DNA of 64,000 nt from Firm-13 sp964617375. GTDB lineage: Bacteria; Bacillota; Clostridia; Saccharofermentanales; Saccharofermentanaceae. Position numbers and translations under genes: made by a program. Each line of letters starts with the position of its first letter. Within the stretch, counting starts at the first letter, position 1. Positions 8,185 through 16,804 of this stretch are shown piece after piece. Below the pieces are notes generated by a model. It worked only from the letters and a program-made list of their open reading frames with translations. It ran no database searches and had not been told where the DNA came from. The stretch spans positions 1 to 64,000 of the forward strand of contig CAZTXQ010000010.1 in NCBI GenBank assembly GCA_964617375.1. Reading direction: 5' to 3'.

Positions 8185-9186
8185 ATGGACAAAAGAAAAG
8201 CTGCCGCCATTTTATTTGCCGTTCTCGCGGCTCTGTTCTACGCGGCCAATATGCCGTTCTCCAAACTGCTCTTAAAGGAGATCGAACCGACCTTCCTGGC
8301 GTCCTTTCTGTATTTAGGAGCGGGATTCGGTATTGGGATCCTCTACCTTTTCGGCAAGGCCCGGAAGCCGAAAGAAGAAAAGCTTACGGCGAAAGACCTC
8401 CCGTATACAATCGGTATGATTGTCCTCGATATCGCAGCGCCGATCCTCTTGATGGCCGGCCTTAAGAGCGCGACATCGTCTAATGCGTCTCTTCTCGGCA
8501 ATTTTGAAATCGTCGCAACGTCGATTCTCGCGATGCTCGTATTCCGCGAAAAGATTTCGGTCCGGCTGTGGGCGGCGATTTCGCTGATTACAGCGGCTAG
8601 CATTCTCTTGTCTTTTGAGGATCTGACCGCTTTCCGGTTCTCCGAGGGGTCGCTCTTTATTCTGGGCGCGACGGTTTGCTGGGGCCTCGAGAACAATTGC
8701 ACCAGGAAAATCTCTTCGAAGAACACCTATCAGATTGTCACGCTGAAAGGAATCTTTTCCGGCCTGGGCTCCTTTGTTGTGGCGCTCATACAGGGAGAGC
8801 ATTTGCCGGAGGCCCGGTTTATCGTATACGCGATGCTTCTGGGATTCTTAGCGTACGGCTTCAGCATTTTCCTGTATATCAGGGCTCAGAAGGAGCTCGG
8901 CGCGGCGAAAACCAGTGCCTATTACGCCGTCGCACCGTTTGCCGGCTCATTCCTTTCCTTTCTTATCCTGAAGGAGCCGATCCGTTCCCCCTATATCCTT
9001 GCTTTAGCGGTTATGCTGGCAGGCTCGGTTCTCGTGGTCGTCGACACGATGATCCGGAATCATGCGCATCTGCATACGCATACCTTTGTTCACATTCATG
9101 ACGGGAAGATCCACGTGCATACAATCGAGCATATGCATGACCATAACCATCTGGTGAACGACCACACACATATGCATCATCATTGA
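8185..9186 (+). CDS. EamA/DMT transporter with histidine-rich tail
   Basis: The 333-residue protein has ten hydrophobic helices in two EamA repeats (residues about 5-140 and 150-285), typical of drug/metabolite transporters. After the last helix the sequence becomes a 45-residue cytoplasmic or external tail made almost entirely of HxH patterns (HAHLHTHTF, HIHDGKIHVH, HMHDHNH, HTHMHHH), with about 20 histidines. Such a tail is typical of Ni/Co/Zn transporters and not of ordinary EamA exporters, so metal transport or metal gating is suggested. Upstream is the IS630 remnant; downstream a dead glycosyltransferase gene. Confidence 0.85.
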   Translation: MDKRKAAAILFAVLAALFYAANMPFSKLLLKEIEPTFLASFLYLGAGFGIGILYLFGKARKPKEEKLTAKDLPYTIGMIVLDIAAPILLMAGLKSATSSNASLLGNFEIVATSILAMLVFREKISVRLWAAISLITAASILLSFEDLTAFRFSEGSLFILGATVCWGLENNCTRKISSKNTYQIVTLKGIFSGLGSFVVALIQGEHLPEARFIVYAMLLGFLAYGFSIFLYIRAQKELGAAKTSAYYAVAPFAGSFLSFLILKEPIRSPYILALAVMLAGSVLVVVDTMIRNHAHLHTHTFVHIHDGKIHVHTIEHMHDHNHLVNDHTHMHHH

Positions 9187-9220
9187 TCCGCACACGAGGA
9201 AGTGTTCGGGGAGGCCGTAT

Positions 9221-9926
9221 ATGGGAATTCTCATCAACGCACAGGGTTCAACAGGGGATGTGAAGCCGATGCTCGTGCTCTGCAAAGAGCTCTCAATCGC
9301 GGGACACAGCTTCTGTTTCTGCGCCTCGAAAACGCACAGGGAAAGCGCGGAAAGTGCCGGAGGCGTCTTCTTTCCCCTGGGACCGGATGTCGGGAAGATG
9401 CTCGGGAAGAAGAAGGGTGAGATGAAGAGTCCCCTTGGCAGCGTGAAGACGGTGATCAAAGGAGTCCGCGGCAGTATTGCCTACTATGTGGACCATCTCC
9501 TGCCGATCGTCGAACAATTTGGCGGGATTGATCTATTTATCGGCGGCGGCGTCGACTTTACCGGGTTCTCTGGTCGCTCGACTCATGGCTGACCAATCAT
9601 GCGATCGGCCTCCTCAAATGTTATAACGCGAAAAGAAAAGAGATGGGCCTTGCTCCGATCCGGAATATAACCCAAGGAATCTCGTAGTTGCGGGGTATGT
9701 GTCGTTCGATCTCCTTTTCCCGCATCTGGCAGCGGCGGTTCATCACGGAGGATCCGGGACGACGCACACCGCGGCCCTGTACGGTCTGCCGCAGCTGATC
9801 CTGCCGAAAGCATTTGATCAGTTCTACTGGGCGGATCGGATCTGTGCGCTCGGGCTCGGCCCACGAGGCTTCCCGATGAATCGGCTGACGATTGAATATC
9901 TCATAAGAAAATCCGATAAGGGATAG
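9221..9926 (+). pseudogene. Decayed GT1-type glycosyltransferase
   Basis: The first piece (9221-9592) encodes a glycosyltransferase N-terminus (MGILINAQGSTGDVKPMLVL, a nucleotide-sugar Rossmann start as in UGT/MGT enzymes). The last piece, in another frame up to the stop at 9926, carries the family donor-binding signature HHGGSGTT followed by LPQLILPKAFDQFYWADRI. Only about 100 bases separate the two pieces, whereas about 600 are expected, so the gene has lost its middle and has frameshifts. Related intact enzymes glycosylate lipids or antibiotics. Confidence 0.8.
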
Positions 9927-10030
9927 CAGGTTTCGCTTGAGGCCGTATACAAATCTCTCGTATCCCGAAATTCTCTGCGCAGTATATAATGGATTGATAA
10001 TATATTTATGAATAACCCGGGAGGTGCATG

Positions 10031-10471
10031 ATGGATATACGAAAAATGATTCCCGAAGACTATGATGCGGTCTATTCTCTGTGGATCCACACTCCCGGAA
10101 TGGGTCTCAATAATGTCGATGACTCGAGGGAAGGGATCGTCCGCTATTTGGCGAGGAATCCCGATACGTGTTTCGTTGCCGTCGCATCCGGCGATATCAT
10201 CGGCGCGATTTTAGCCGGTCATGACGGCCGTCGCGGATTTATCTATCACATGGCCGTTGCCGTCCCGTACAGAGAGAAGGGGACCGGCTCGCGTCTCCTC
10301 GATCACGCGCTTACGGCCCTGAAGTCCGAGGGGATCAACAAAGTCGCGCTCGTTGTACTTGACAGGAACGCGATTGGAAATGATTTCTGGGAACGCAAAG
10401 GCTTCGTGATGCGAACGGATTTGATCTACCGCAACAAAGCTCTTGCGGAGCTCGAAAGAATCGATACGTAA
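10031..10471 (+). CDS. GNAT-family N-acetyltransferase
   Basis: The 146-residue protein has the GNAT fold: an N-terminal DIRKMIPEDYDAV strand-helix, a core strand ending HMAVAVPYREKGTGSRLL, where the acetyl-CoA pyrophosphate loop is R/Q-x-x-G-x-G/A (here REKGTGS), and a C-terminal FWERKGFVMR strand. The ATG at 10031 is preferred to the overlapping one at 10028 because of its distance from GGGAGG. Substrate unknown. Followed 32 bases later by a hexapeptide acetyltransferase gene. Confidence 0.88.
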   Translation: MDIRKMIPEDYDAVYSLWIHTPGMGLNNVDDSREGIVRYLARNPDTCFVAVASGDIIGAILAGHDGRRGFIYHMAVAVPYREKGTGSRLLDHALTALKSEGINKVALVVLDRNAIGNDFWERKGFVMRTDLIYRNKALAELERIDT

Positions 10472-10503
10472 GACCGGGCAGTTTCCGGAGGGGAGGAACG
10501 ATC

Positions 10504-11133
10504 ATGTCAGATACGGACGGAATTATTTATCCGCGTTCGGGAGATACGGAGACCGTTTATCTTCGAGCCGTCATTACCGACCCGAATATCACGGTCGGCG
10601 AATACACCATGTACAATGATTTTGTGAAAGATCCGCGGGACTTCCAGAAGAACAACGTCCTATACCATTATCCGGTCAATCGCGACAAACTGATCATCGG
10701 TAAATACGGCTCGATCGCATGCGGCGCGAAGTTCGTTTTCACGAGTGCGAATCATACGATGAAGTCACTGTCTACGTATCCGTTCCCGATCTTCTGGGAG
10801 CAATTTTCTCTGCTGCCCGAAAACGTCACGGACGCCTGGGACAATAAGGGCGATATCGTGATCGGCAATGACGTATGGATCGGGTACGAGGCGGTCATCA
10901 TGCCGGGCATTCACATCGGAGACGGCGCGATCATCGGGACGAGAGCCGTCGTGACCCGCGACGTCGAGCCGTATACGATCGTCGGCGGCGTCCCGGCCAA
11001 GCCGATCCGCAAACGTTTTGATCAGGAGACGATCGACAAGCTTCTTGCACTCTCCTGGTGGGACTGGGACAAAGAGAGAATCTGCAAGAATGTAAGAGCC
11101 CTCATGAACGGCTGCCTGGACGCGCTGCAGTAA
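10504..11133 (+). CDS. Vat/CatB-type hexapeptide O-acetyltransferase
   Basis: The 209-residue protein is a left-handed beta-helix acetyltransferase. It shows the xenobiotic acetyltransferase layout: VGEYTMYNDF, a catalytic-loop histidine in SANHTM, the TYPFPIFW segment, hexapeptide repeats (IVIGNDVWIGYEAVIMPG, IGDGAIIGTRAVVTRDV) and the C-terminal helix WWDWDKERI. This is the pattern of virginiamycin/streptogramin A and chloramphenicol CatB enzymes. Many chromosomal homologues do not confer resistance, so antibiotic modification is possible but not shown. Confidence 0.88.
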   Translation: MSDTDGIIYPRSGDTETVYLRAVITDPNITVGEYTMYNDFVKDPRDFQKNNVLYHYPVNRDKLIIGKYGSIACGAKFVFTSANHTMKSLSTYPFPIFWEQFSLLPENVTDAWDNKGDIVIGNDVWIGYEAVIMPGIHIGDGAIIGTRAVVTRDVEPYTIVGGVPAKPIRKRFDQETIDKLLALSWWDWDKERICKNVRALMNGCLDALQ

Positions 11134-11145
11134 TACGGCGCGTGT

Positions 11146-11469
11146 TTATTTCGGCTGTTCCGCCGGCGCGGGCGCCTTGACGACGATCAGCTCCAAGGTA
11201 TCGTCATGCGTGTTTCTGACGTTCATCCTGGTTTGGAACGGTATTTTTAGAAGTGTTCCGGCATCATATTCATGTGTCTCCTGATCGTTCAGGCCGATCG
11301 AGAGCGTTCCGCGAACGACGGTCATATACACGTTGGAATTGGAAAAATGCTCGGGAAGTCCTTCTCCCTTGTTAAAAACCATGTGCAGGTAATGTACGTT
11401 CTCATCGAAAAGCACCTTTTCAACGGCCTTTTCATCGCCTCGCGACAGTGTATACATCTTTTCAATCAT
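11146..11469 (-). CDS. Small cupin-domain protein
   Basis: The 107-residue protein is one cupin barrel: HYLHMVFNKGEGLPEHFSNSNVYMTVVRGTLSIGL holds motif 1 with H and E positions, and DAGTLLKIPFQTRMNVRNTHDD motif 2. A divalent metal could bind through these residues. Function is unknown; it is convergent with the acetyltransferase gene, 13 bases apart, and has its own AGGAGTGA-type site. Confidence 0.8.
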   Translation of the reverse strand: MIEKMYTLSRGDEKAVEKVLFDENVHYLHMVFNKGEGLPEHFSNSNVYMTVVRGTLSIGLNDQETHEYDAGTLLKIPFQTRMNVRNTHDDTLELIVVKAPAPAEQPK

Positions 11470-11572
11470 GATGATTCACTCCTTTCGTGTGTACGGGTAT
11501 GGATTCCTGCCTAAGATATCATGGGATGCCGCCGGTTGTATGTTGGAATTGCAACCGCCCGGACTTCGATTG

Positions 11573-12193
11573 TCAGGTCAGTTCGACGATGATTCTGTGC
11601 AGCGTATCGACCGAGTAATTCAGGTTCGCGGAGGCGTCCTTGATATGGTGATAGACCTCGCGCAGCACAAGTGCGTGCATCGGATCCCCGCCCGCGAAAA
11701 GCTCCGCCATCGCATCCCTATAGATTTGTTCGATCTCCGTGTGAGAACTCCGCATTCCCGGAATCCGTTCCTCCGCATGTGCGGGGTGTTTGCATATATC
11801 GGCTACGGCATCGCGAAAAAGATCGGCGCCGTCTTTAAGCCGGGCGACCATCCGATTGATCGCCGGATCCGCACAGACTCCAAAATCCGTCATCGAGAGA
11901 TAGGTCGACATCGTATAGTCATTGACTTTGTGCATGTCGACCGACAGAAGATAGATATCGCCGCGCTCGAACGGCGTCGAGAAGGCCGCGACCAGGTTCT
12001 TTTCGAGCTCCATCCGGACATTGTCCGTCTCAGCCCGGTATTTTTCCAGCAGAATCTTGCCGTCGCCGCCGTTTTCGAGCCAGTCGGACAGTGCGCCGAC
12101 GACGAGGGAATTCAGCTCGGCCTGGCGCGACAGCAAAAGAAAGAAGTCGTATTTTACGGGAAAGAACCGGTCGAGAATGCTGCGGTTTGACAT
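11573..12193 (-). CDS. DUF47 (PhoU-like) partner of the phosphate transporter
   Basis: The 206-residue, all-helical protein has the DUF47 layout (FFPVKYDFFLLLSRQAEL at the start; EIEQIYRDAMAELF and LREVYHHIKDASANLNYSVDTLHRIIVE at the end). DUF47 proteins resemble PhoU and are usually encoded with Pit-type transporters, whose activity they are thought to modulate. The pit gene lies 22 bases upstream on the same strand. I chose the ATG at 12193, after AAAGGCAGG; the longer frame would run into pit. Confidence 0.9.
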   Translation of the reverse strand: MSNRSILDRFFPVKYDFFLLLSRQAELNSLVVGALSDWLENGGDGKILLEKYRAETDNVRMELEKNLVAAFSTPFERGDIYLLSVDMHKVNDYTMSTYLSMTDFGVCADPAINRMVARLKDGADLFRDAVADICKHPAHAEERIPGMRSSHTEIEQIYRDAMAELFAGGDPMHALVLREVYHHIKDASANLNYSVDTLHRIIVELT

Positions 12194-12215
12194 ATAGAAT
12201 CCTGCCTTTCTATTT

Positions 12216-13262
12216 TTACATCGGCATAAGCCAGACGAACAGAATGCCGTACAGAAGAGCCGATACACCTGCGGAAAGAGGAATGGTAATAAACCACGCG
12301 ACGATGATTTCTTTCGTGATGCCCCAGTTGACCATGCGAAAACGGTCCGCAGCGCCGACGCCCATCACGCTTCCGACGACCACATGCGTCGTGGAGACGG
12401 GCGCGCCGAGCATGTTCGCCGCGAGGATTGAGCCGGCTGCGGAGATTTGCGAGTTGAGGCTGTGAACAGGCATCAGCTTATAGATCCGCTGCCCGATGGT
12501 CTTCATGATCGTCCAACCGCCCAATAGAGTGCCCGCGAACATGACGGCACCGCCGGCGACCCGGACCCAGAGGGGAGCCGAGTACATGGAGCCGCCCTGT
12601 GCAGAAACAAGCGCCAGCGTGATGAGCCCCGTGATTTTCTGCGTGTCATTGGCGCCGTGGCTGTAGGAGAGAATGGCGGAGATGAGCCACTGGATGACTT
12701 TGATCCAGCGGTTTATGGAAAACTTTGCGTTGCGAAGGAGCAGCTTGGACAGCTTTTCGAGAAGGAAAGCCGCGATAAATCCGATGAACGGAGAGAAGAT
12801 AAGGAATGCGATTACTTTGACGATTCCCGTCACCTGATGCGACGGACCGGTGAGCTCGGAGATGCCCCAGAATATGTGGCTCGTGCCGTGCGAAATCAGC
12901 ACGGCGCCGATTATGCCGCCGATCAGGGCGTGCGTCGAACTCGAAGGAAGACCCAGTTTCCACGTGACAAGATTCCAGACGGTCGCACCCGCGATGGCAC
13001 AGAGAAGGACACTGAGAAGCGCCGGCTGCGGCGGAAGATCGATGACTCCGGAGACGGTGTCGGCGACGCCGCTTCCGCCGAAAACAGCACCGAGCAGGCC
13101 GAAGACGGACGCCAGAACGATCGCCTGTCTGGGCGTCGCGGCGCCGCACCCGATAAAGGTCGCGACGACGGAGCTCGCATCGTGCAGACCGTTGGTCAGG
13201 GCAAAAGCAAGCCCGGCTATGACGATGATGATCATTAGGACGATAATCGTAAACTGCGGCAT
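12216..13262 (-). CDS. pit: Pit-family inorganic phosphate transporter
   Basis: The 348-residue membrane protein has the two inverted PiT repeats: GLHDASSVVATFIGCGAATPRQA near the N-terminus and SHGANDTQKITGLI in the second half, each with the conserved GxNDA/ GANDT-type signature (here the first is GLHDAS). Ten or so transmembrane helices are visible, together with the PSSSTHALIGG loop and the PVSTTHVVVG loop. It would import phosphate (or metal-phosphate) by cation symport. Operon with the DUF47 gene. Confidence 0.93.
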   Translation of the reverse strand: MPQFTIIVLMIIIVIAGLAFALTNGLHDASSVVATFIGCGAATPRQAIVLASVFGLLGAVFGGSGVADTVSGVIDLPPQPALLSVLLCAIAGATVWNLVTWKLGLPSSSTHALIGGIIGAVLISHGTSHIFWGISELTGPSHQVTGIVKVIAFLIFSPFIGFIAAFLLEKLSKLLLRNAKFSINRWIKVIQWLISAILSYSHGANDTQKITGLITLALVSAQGGSMYSAPLWVRVAGGAVMFAGTLLGGWTIMKTIGQRIYKLMPVHSLNSQISAAGSILAANMLGAPVSTTHVVVGSVMGVGAADRFRMVNWGITKEIIVAWFITIPLSAGVSALLYGILFVWLMPM

Positions 13263-13364
13263 ATGCGAAGACCCTCTTTGGCAAACGCTTTTCCGAAGAG
13301 ATACCGGTCCTGTATGCTATCAGTATAGCACGCTATGGGTAAGAAGTGCCCGCTGTGCGGCCGT

Positions 13365-14408
13365 TTACATCCTTTGCGTAAGGAACTGAACGAGAAGGGA
13401 TACACCGGACACGGCGCCCCAGCAGCAGATGCCGAGCAGGAGCGGTTTTGCGCTCTGTGTCAGGAGCTTCTTGAGATTGGTGTTGAGCCCGACGGCCGCC
13501 ATCGCCATGATGATCAGGAATTTTCCGGTTTGAACAAGGAAGGCAGAAACCGGCGCGGGAATCGGCAGGAACGTATAGATGAGGGCCGCGGCGAGAAAGC
13601 CGAGGACAAACCACGGAAAGACTTTCCGGAAGGAATAGCCGGAAGAAGACGCGGCTTTGGTGCTTCCCGCTGCGGCCTTCTTCGCTTTTCGCGACGTATA
13701 AACGGCCAGGACAAGCGTGATCGGGACGATGAACAGGGTTCGTGTCAGCTTGACGATCGTCGCGAACTGCAATGCCGTTCCGTTCCCGGCCTGCTCGCTC
13801 CAGGAGGAAGCCGCCGCGACGACGGAGGAAGTGTCATTGATGGCCGTTCCGGCCCACATTCCGAAGCCCGTGTCGCTTAAGCCCAGCAGATGTCCGACGG
13901 CCGGGAAAAGGAAGACGGCTATGATGTTGAAGAGGAAGATGGTTGATATGGCTTGCGCGACATCGTCGTCATCGGCCTTGATTACGGGAGCGGTCGCCGC
14001 GATCGCAGAGCCGCCGCAAATCGAGGTGCCGACACCGATCAGGACCGCGATGCCGGAAGGGAGCCTCAAAACTTTCGAGACCAGGTACGCCGTTATGAAC
14101 GAGGCCGACAGGGTGAAAACGAGGACCAGAAGCGACTGGGAGCCGACCTTTATGATGTTGCCCATATTCATTTCAAAGCCCAGAAGGACGATCGAGTACT
14201 GAAGAATCTTCTTCGACGTGAAGCGAATGCCGTCGTTGAAAGCGGCCGGGCGGCGGATCAGGCCCGCCAGTATTCCGAGTATGATTCCGAAGACCGCGCC
14301 TCCTACAATCGTGAACCGGCGCCCGAGAAGCCAGGCGATCACCGCAATCACGAAACAGAGTAGGATTCCGGGCATGTATTTTTTAAGGGCGGCCATAATT
14401 TTTTTCAT
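13365..14408 (-). CDS. YeiH/UPF0324 family putative sulfate exporter
   Basis: The 347-residue protein has about ten hydrophobic helices and the family hallmark GVGTSICGGSAIAATAPVI, followed by WAGTAINDTSSVVAAA. UPF0324 (YeiH) proteins are annotated as putative sulfate exporters. The ATG at 14408 follows GAGG at the right distance; the longer reading extends into the divergent promoter region. Divergent from a LysR gene, the classic arrangement of yeiE-yeiH. Confidence 0.9.
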   Translation of the reverse strand: MKKIMAALKKYMPGILLCFVIAVIAWLLGRRFTIVGGAVFGIILGILAGLIRRPAAFNDGIRFTSKKILQYSIVLLGFEMNMGNIIKVGSQSLLVLVFTLSASFITAYLVSKVLRLPSGIAVLIGVGTSICGGSAIAATAPVIKADDDDVAQAISTIFLFNIIAVFLFPAVGHLLGLSDTGFGMWAGTAINDTSSVVAAASSWSEQAGNGTALQFATIVKLTRTLFIVPITLVLAVYTSRKAKKAAAGSTKAASSSGYSFRKVFPWFVLGFLAAALIYTFLPIPAPVSAFLVQTGKFLIIMAMAAVGLNTNLKKLLTQSAKPLLLGICCWGAVSGVSLLVQFLTQRM

Positions 14409-14490
14409 GTGAGACCTCGACTCTCGGACAGAATTTTCATGCGGCGGCACGAATGCCGTCCGGGCGTATTGAATGTATCGCGAAATGGTA

Positions 14491-14515
14491 ATAAGATCAA
14501 ATTATGAATACTTAT
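14491..14515. promoter_or_regulatory. Candidate LysR operator between lysR and yeiH
   Basis: ATAAG and CTTAT form an inverted repeat 15 bases apart in the divergent intergenic region, a common LysR-type arrangement near the regulator's own start. Confidence 0.4.
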
Positions 14516-14547
14516 GGTTCTATAAATTCTTTTAATAGGCGGTGCAT

Positions 14548-15435
14548 ATGCTGGACAGCCGGTACGAATCTTTTCTGGTACTCTGCGAGACTTTAAGCTA
14601 CACGAAGACGGCGGGGCTGCTGTATGTCACGCAGCCGACGATCACACAGCACATCCAATATCTGGAGAACCGGTATAAGACCCGGCTTTTCACCTATACG
14701 GGAAAACAGCTGCGGCTGACGGACAAAGGTGCCGAGCTCCGGCGATATGTTTTCGAGATGAAGGAGAACGCCCGCCAGATCGAGCGGCGCATGCTTTCGG
14801 CCGGGACCCATATGACGTTTCGCATCGGCGCGACGAAGACAATCGGCGAATATGTCCTGCCGCGCGTCCTGAAGACGTATCTCGAAAAGAACCCGGAGAA
14901 GGACGCCGATCTATATGTCGACAACACGCAGGTTCTTCTCGCGATGCTCGACGGCGGCAAGATCGATTTTGCCCTTCTGGAGGGCTTCTTTGACAAATCG
15001 GCCTATGAGTACCGCCTGCTGAAGTGCGAGGAATTCGTCGGTGTCTGTTCGCCGGACAGCCGTCTCTCAGGGAAAAAGTGGAAGCTTGACGACTTGCTGG
15101 ATGAGCGCATGATCGTTCGGGAAGAGGGCTCCGGAACACGCGAGATTCTGGAACGGTATCTCAAGCAATACTCACTCGAGATAACAAGCTTTGCTCACGA
15201 GAGCACGATAAGCAACTTTGCGGCGATCAAGGAACTCGTCTCGGATAACGCAGGCATCACATTCCTTTATCGTCCTGTCGCCGAGGCAGAGCTCGAAAAC
15301 GGTCGCCTTAAGCTTCTTCAGATCGAGGATTTCGACTTGAAGCGAGAGTTCAATTTCGTGCTCCCGAAGAACTCTCTTTTCAAGGACGATTATCTTGTGT
15401 TCTTCGAGTTCTGCAGAGAGATTTTGGGTGAGTGA
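14548..15435 (+). CDS. LysR-family regulator (YeiE/CysL-like)
   Basis: The 295-residue protein has the LysR winged helix (FLVLCETLSYTKTAGLLYVTQPTITQHIQYLE split over residues 8-40) and a two-lobed periplasmic-binding-protein-like effector domain beginning TFRIGATKTIGEYVLP. The similarity to YeiE/CysL types and the divergent yeiH-like gene suggest control of sulfur-anion export. ATG 14548 is preferred; a GTG six bases upstream also follows the AGGCGG site. Confidence 0.9.
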   Translation: MLDSRYESFLVLCETLSYTKTAGLLYVTQPTITQHIQYLENRYKTRLFTYTGKQLRLTDKGAELRRYVFEMKENARQIERRMLSAGTHMTFRIGATKTIGEYVLPRVLKTYLEKNPEKDADLYVDNTQVLLAMLDGGKIDFALLEGFFDKSAYEYRLLKCEEFVGVCSPDSRLSGKKWKLDDLLDERMIVREEGSGTREILERYLKQYSLEITSFAHESTISNFAAIKELVSDNAGITFLYRPVAEAELENGRLKLLQIEDFDLKREFNFVLPKNSLFKDDYLVFFEFCREILGE

Positions 15436-15696
15436 AATCCAAGGGGTATTGGAAATCGGCTTAAGTTGAGCGAAGCCGGCACCCCGTGATTCTGCGACAG
15501 CCCTAAGAGGCATTTTGCTCTTGTTATGGAAGTATAGAGATTTTCGAGATAGAATAATCGTAAAGCATTTGCACTTGGATTTGCTGTTCGGACGGGTGAT
15601 ACATCCGGATGCGAACGCGCTTCTCATCGCAAAAAATAACCAATCTGTCAGACAGTTATTTGGGCTTTAAAAGAAGAATACAAGGGAGACTTCCTT
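15436..15696. other. Intergenic stretch with an unexplained open frame
   Basis: No start codon-led gene is seen in these 260 bases. A plus-strand frame from about 15475 to the stop at 15668-15670 encodes a protein-like sequence (WKYRDFRDRIIVKHLHLDLL, VIHPDANALLIAKNN) without a start, perhaps a gene remnant. An imperfect palindrome with CTGTCAGACAG overlaps its end just before the next gene and could be an operator. Confidence 0.35.
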
Positions 15697-16164
15697 ATGA
15701 TAAAACTGCCGCCGATGGAGAAAATTTACGAGGCCTACAGTGCCATAGCAGACGACCGTATCGAGCTCGGCGAAGGAGAGGCTAAAGTCACTTCTTCGGA
15801 TCATGCCAAACAATATACGGTTGCCTGGGACGGAGACGTGTATTCGTCGAATGACAACGCGACCTACTGGCAGGGATATGCGGGCTATCCGGTTCTGTCT
15901 GTGCTGATGCTTGAGGGATATCTGCCCCTCGACACGGGAATTACGCAATATTTTAAAGGAATCAACTGGAACGAAATCAATGCGAGGCACAAGTCGGATT
16001 ATAAGAAGGCTGCGGCGGAGGTTCTCGGACACCTCCGTACAGAAGGTGCGCCGGTTGACAAGATCATTCAAGAAGCCGGGAGGGTATATACGCAATTGGC
16101 CGATCTCGATATTGAGATCCGACGCGGAAAGAACCGCCCGCCGAAAACAGATGCGGGCATTTAG
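15697..16164 (+). CDS. Conserved-looking hypothetical protein
   Basis: The 155-residue acidic soluble protein has no motif I recognise. The N-terminal third predicts helix (MEKIYEAYSAIADDRIEL), the middle is rich in aromatic residues and glycine (NATYWQGYAGYPVLSVLMLEGY), and the C-terminal third is a charged helix. A GGGAGAC-type site precedes the ATG and codon use matches neighbours, which supports a real gene. It resembles small 'ybgA/DUF'-type cytosolic proteins in composition only. Confidence 0.65.
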   Translation: MIKLPPMEKIYEAYSAIADDRIELGEGEAKVTSSDHAKQYTVAWDGDVYSSNDNATYWQGYAGYPVLSVLMLEGYLPLDTGITQYFKGINWNEINARHKSDYKKAAAEVLGHLRTEGAPVDKIIQEAGRVYTQLADLDIEIRRGKNRPPKTDAGI

Positions 16165-16224
16165 CAGGAAGGCTTAGGGTTGATCCTCCTTATGGGAAGG
16201 GTCACGAAAGGGCAGGAACGAGAT

Positions 16225-16740
16225 ATGGAAGAGATTTTCACAAGAAGAAGCATTCGTAGATTTGAAGACAGGCCGATCGACAAGACTATTTTGGACAAGC
16301 TGCTTCGCGCGGCGATGCAGGCGCCTTCGGCGGGAAATGAGCGGCCATGGGAATTCTTAGTCATCGAGAGCAAAGAGACACTCGGTAAGCTTTCCCGTAT
16401 GGGGCCGTACTCGGGACCGTGCGCATCCGCACCAATGGTAATTGTCTTTCTGGGAAATACCAGCAAGCTGAATTTTTCCGGTCACTGGCAGCAGGAGCTG
16501 GGCGCGGCGACGGAGAATCTGCTGCTGGAAGCGGTTCATCTCGGGCTAGGAGCGGTATGGATGGCCGCGTCACCGGAGCAAGACTGGGAGAAGTACATTA
16601 TCGATCTGTTCGGACTTCCCGAGCAGGTGAAGCCTTTTTGCTTAGTCGCACTTGGATATCCCGCTGAGGGGCAGAGCAACCGCTTCGTGGATCGCTATGA
16701 AGCGAATCGGGTACATTTCGAAACGTACGGGAATTCGTAA
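16225..16740 (+). CDS. Nitroreductase-family flavoprotein
   Basis: The 171-residue protein is a short nitroreductase: RRSIRRFEDRPID (FMN phosphate contacts), AMQAPSAGNERPWEFLVI, a central helix GAATENLLLEAVHLGLGAVWM, and the C-terminal PFCLVALGYPAEGQ. Such enzymes use FMN and NAD(P)H to reduce quinones, nitro compounds or, in anaerobes, other small acceptors. ATG 16225 follows GGCAGGAACG; upstream in-frame codons are unlikely. No operon partner. Confidence 0.9.
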   Translation: MEEIFTRRSIRRFEDRPIDKTILDKLLRAAMQAPSAGNERPWEFLVIESKETLGKLSRMGPYSGPCASAPMVIVFLGNTSKLNFSGHWQQELGAATENLLLEAVHLGLGAVWMAASPEQDWEKYIIDLFGLPEQVKPFCLVALGYPAEGQSNRFVDRYEANRVHFETYGNS

Positions 16741-16804
16741 GCCTGCGGCCGCGCCGTTTCTTATCCCTGCCAATTAAACGGGATTGGATGGATCGGCTGA
16801 AGGA

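Noticed and set aside
10504..11133. Acquired antibiotic-resistance gene
   Set aside because: Vat-like motifs are present, but there is no mobile element beside it and base use matches neighbours; a chromosomal acetyltransferase is more likely.
15172..15627. A minus-strand frame of 151 codons at the end of the lysR gene
   Set aside because: Half of it is antisense to lysR and it has no ribosome binding site.
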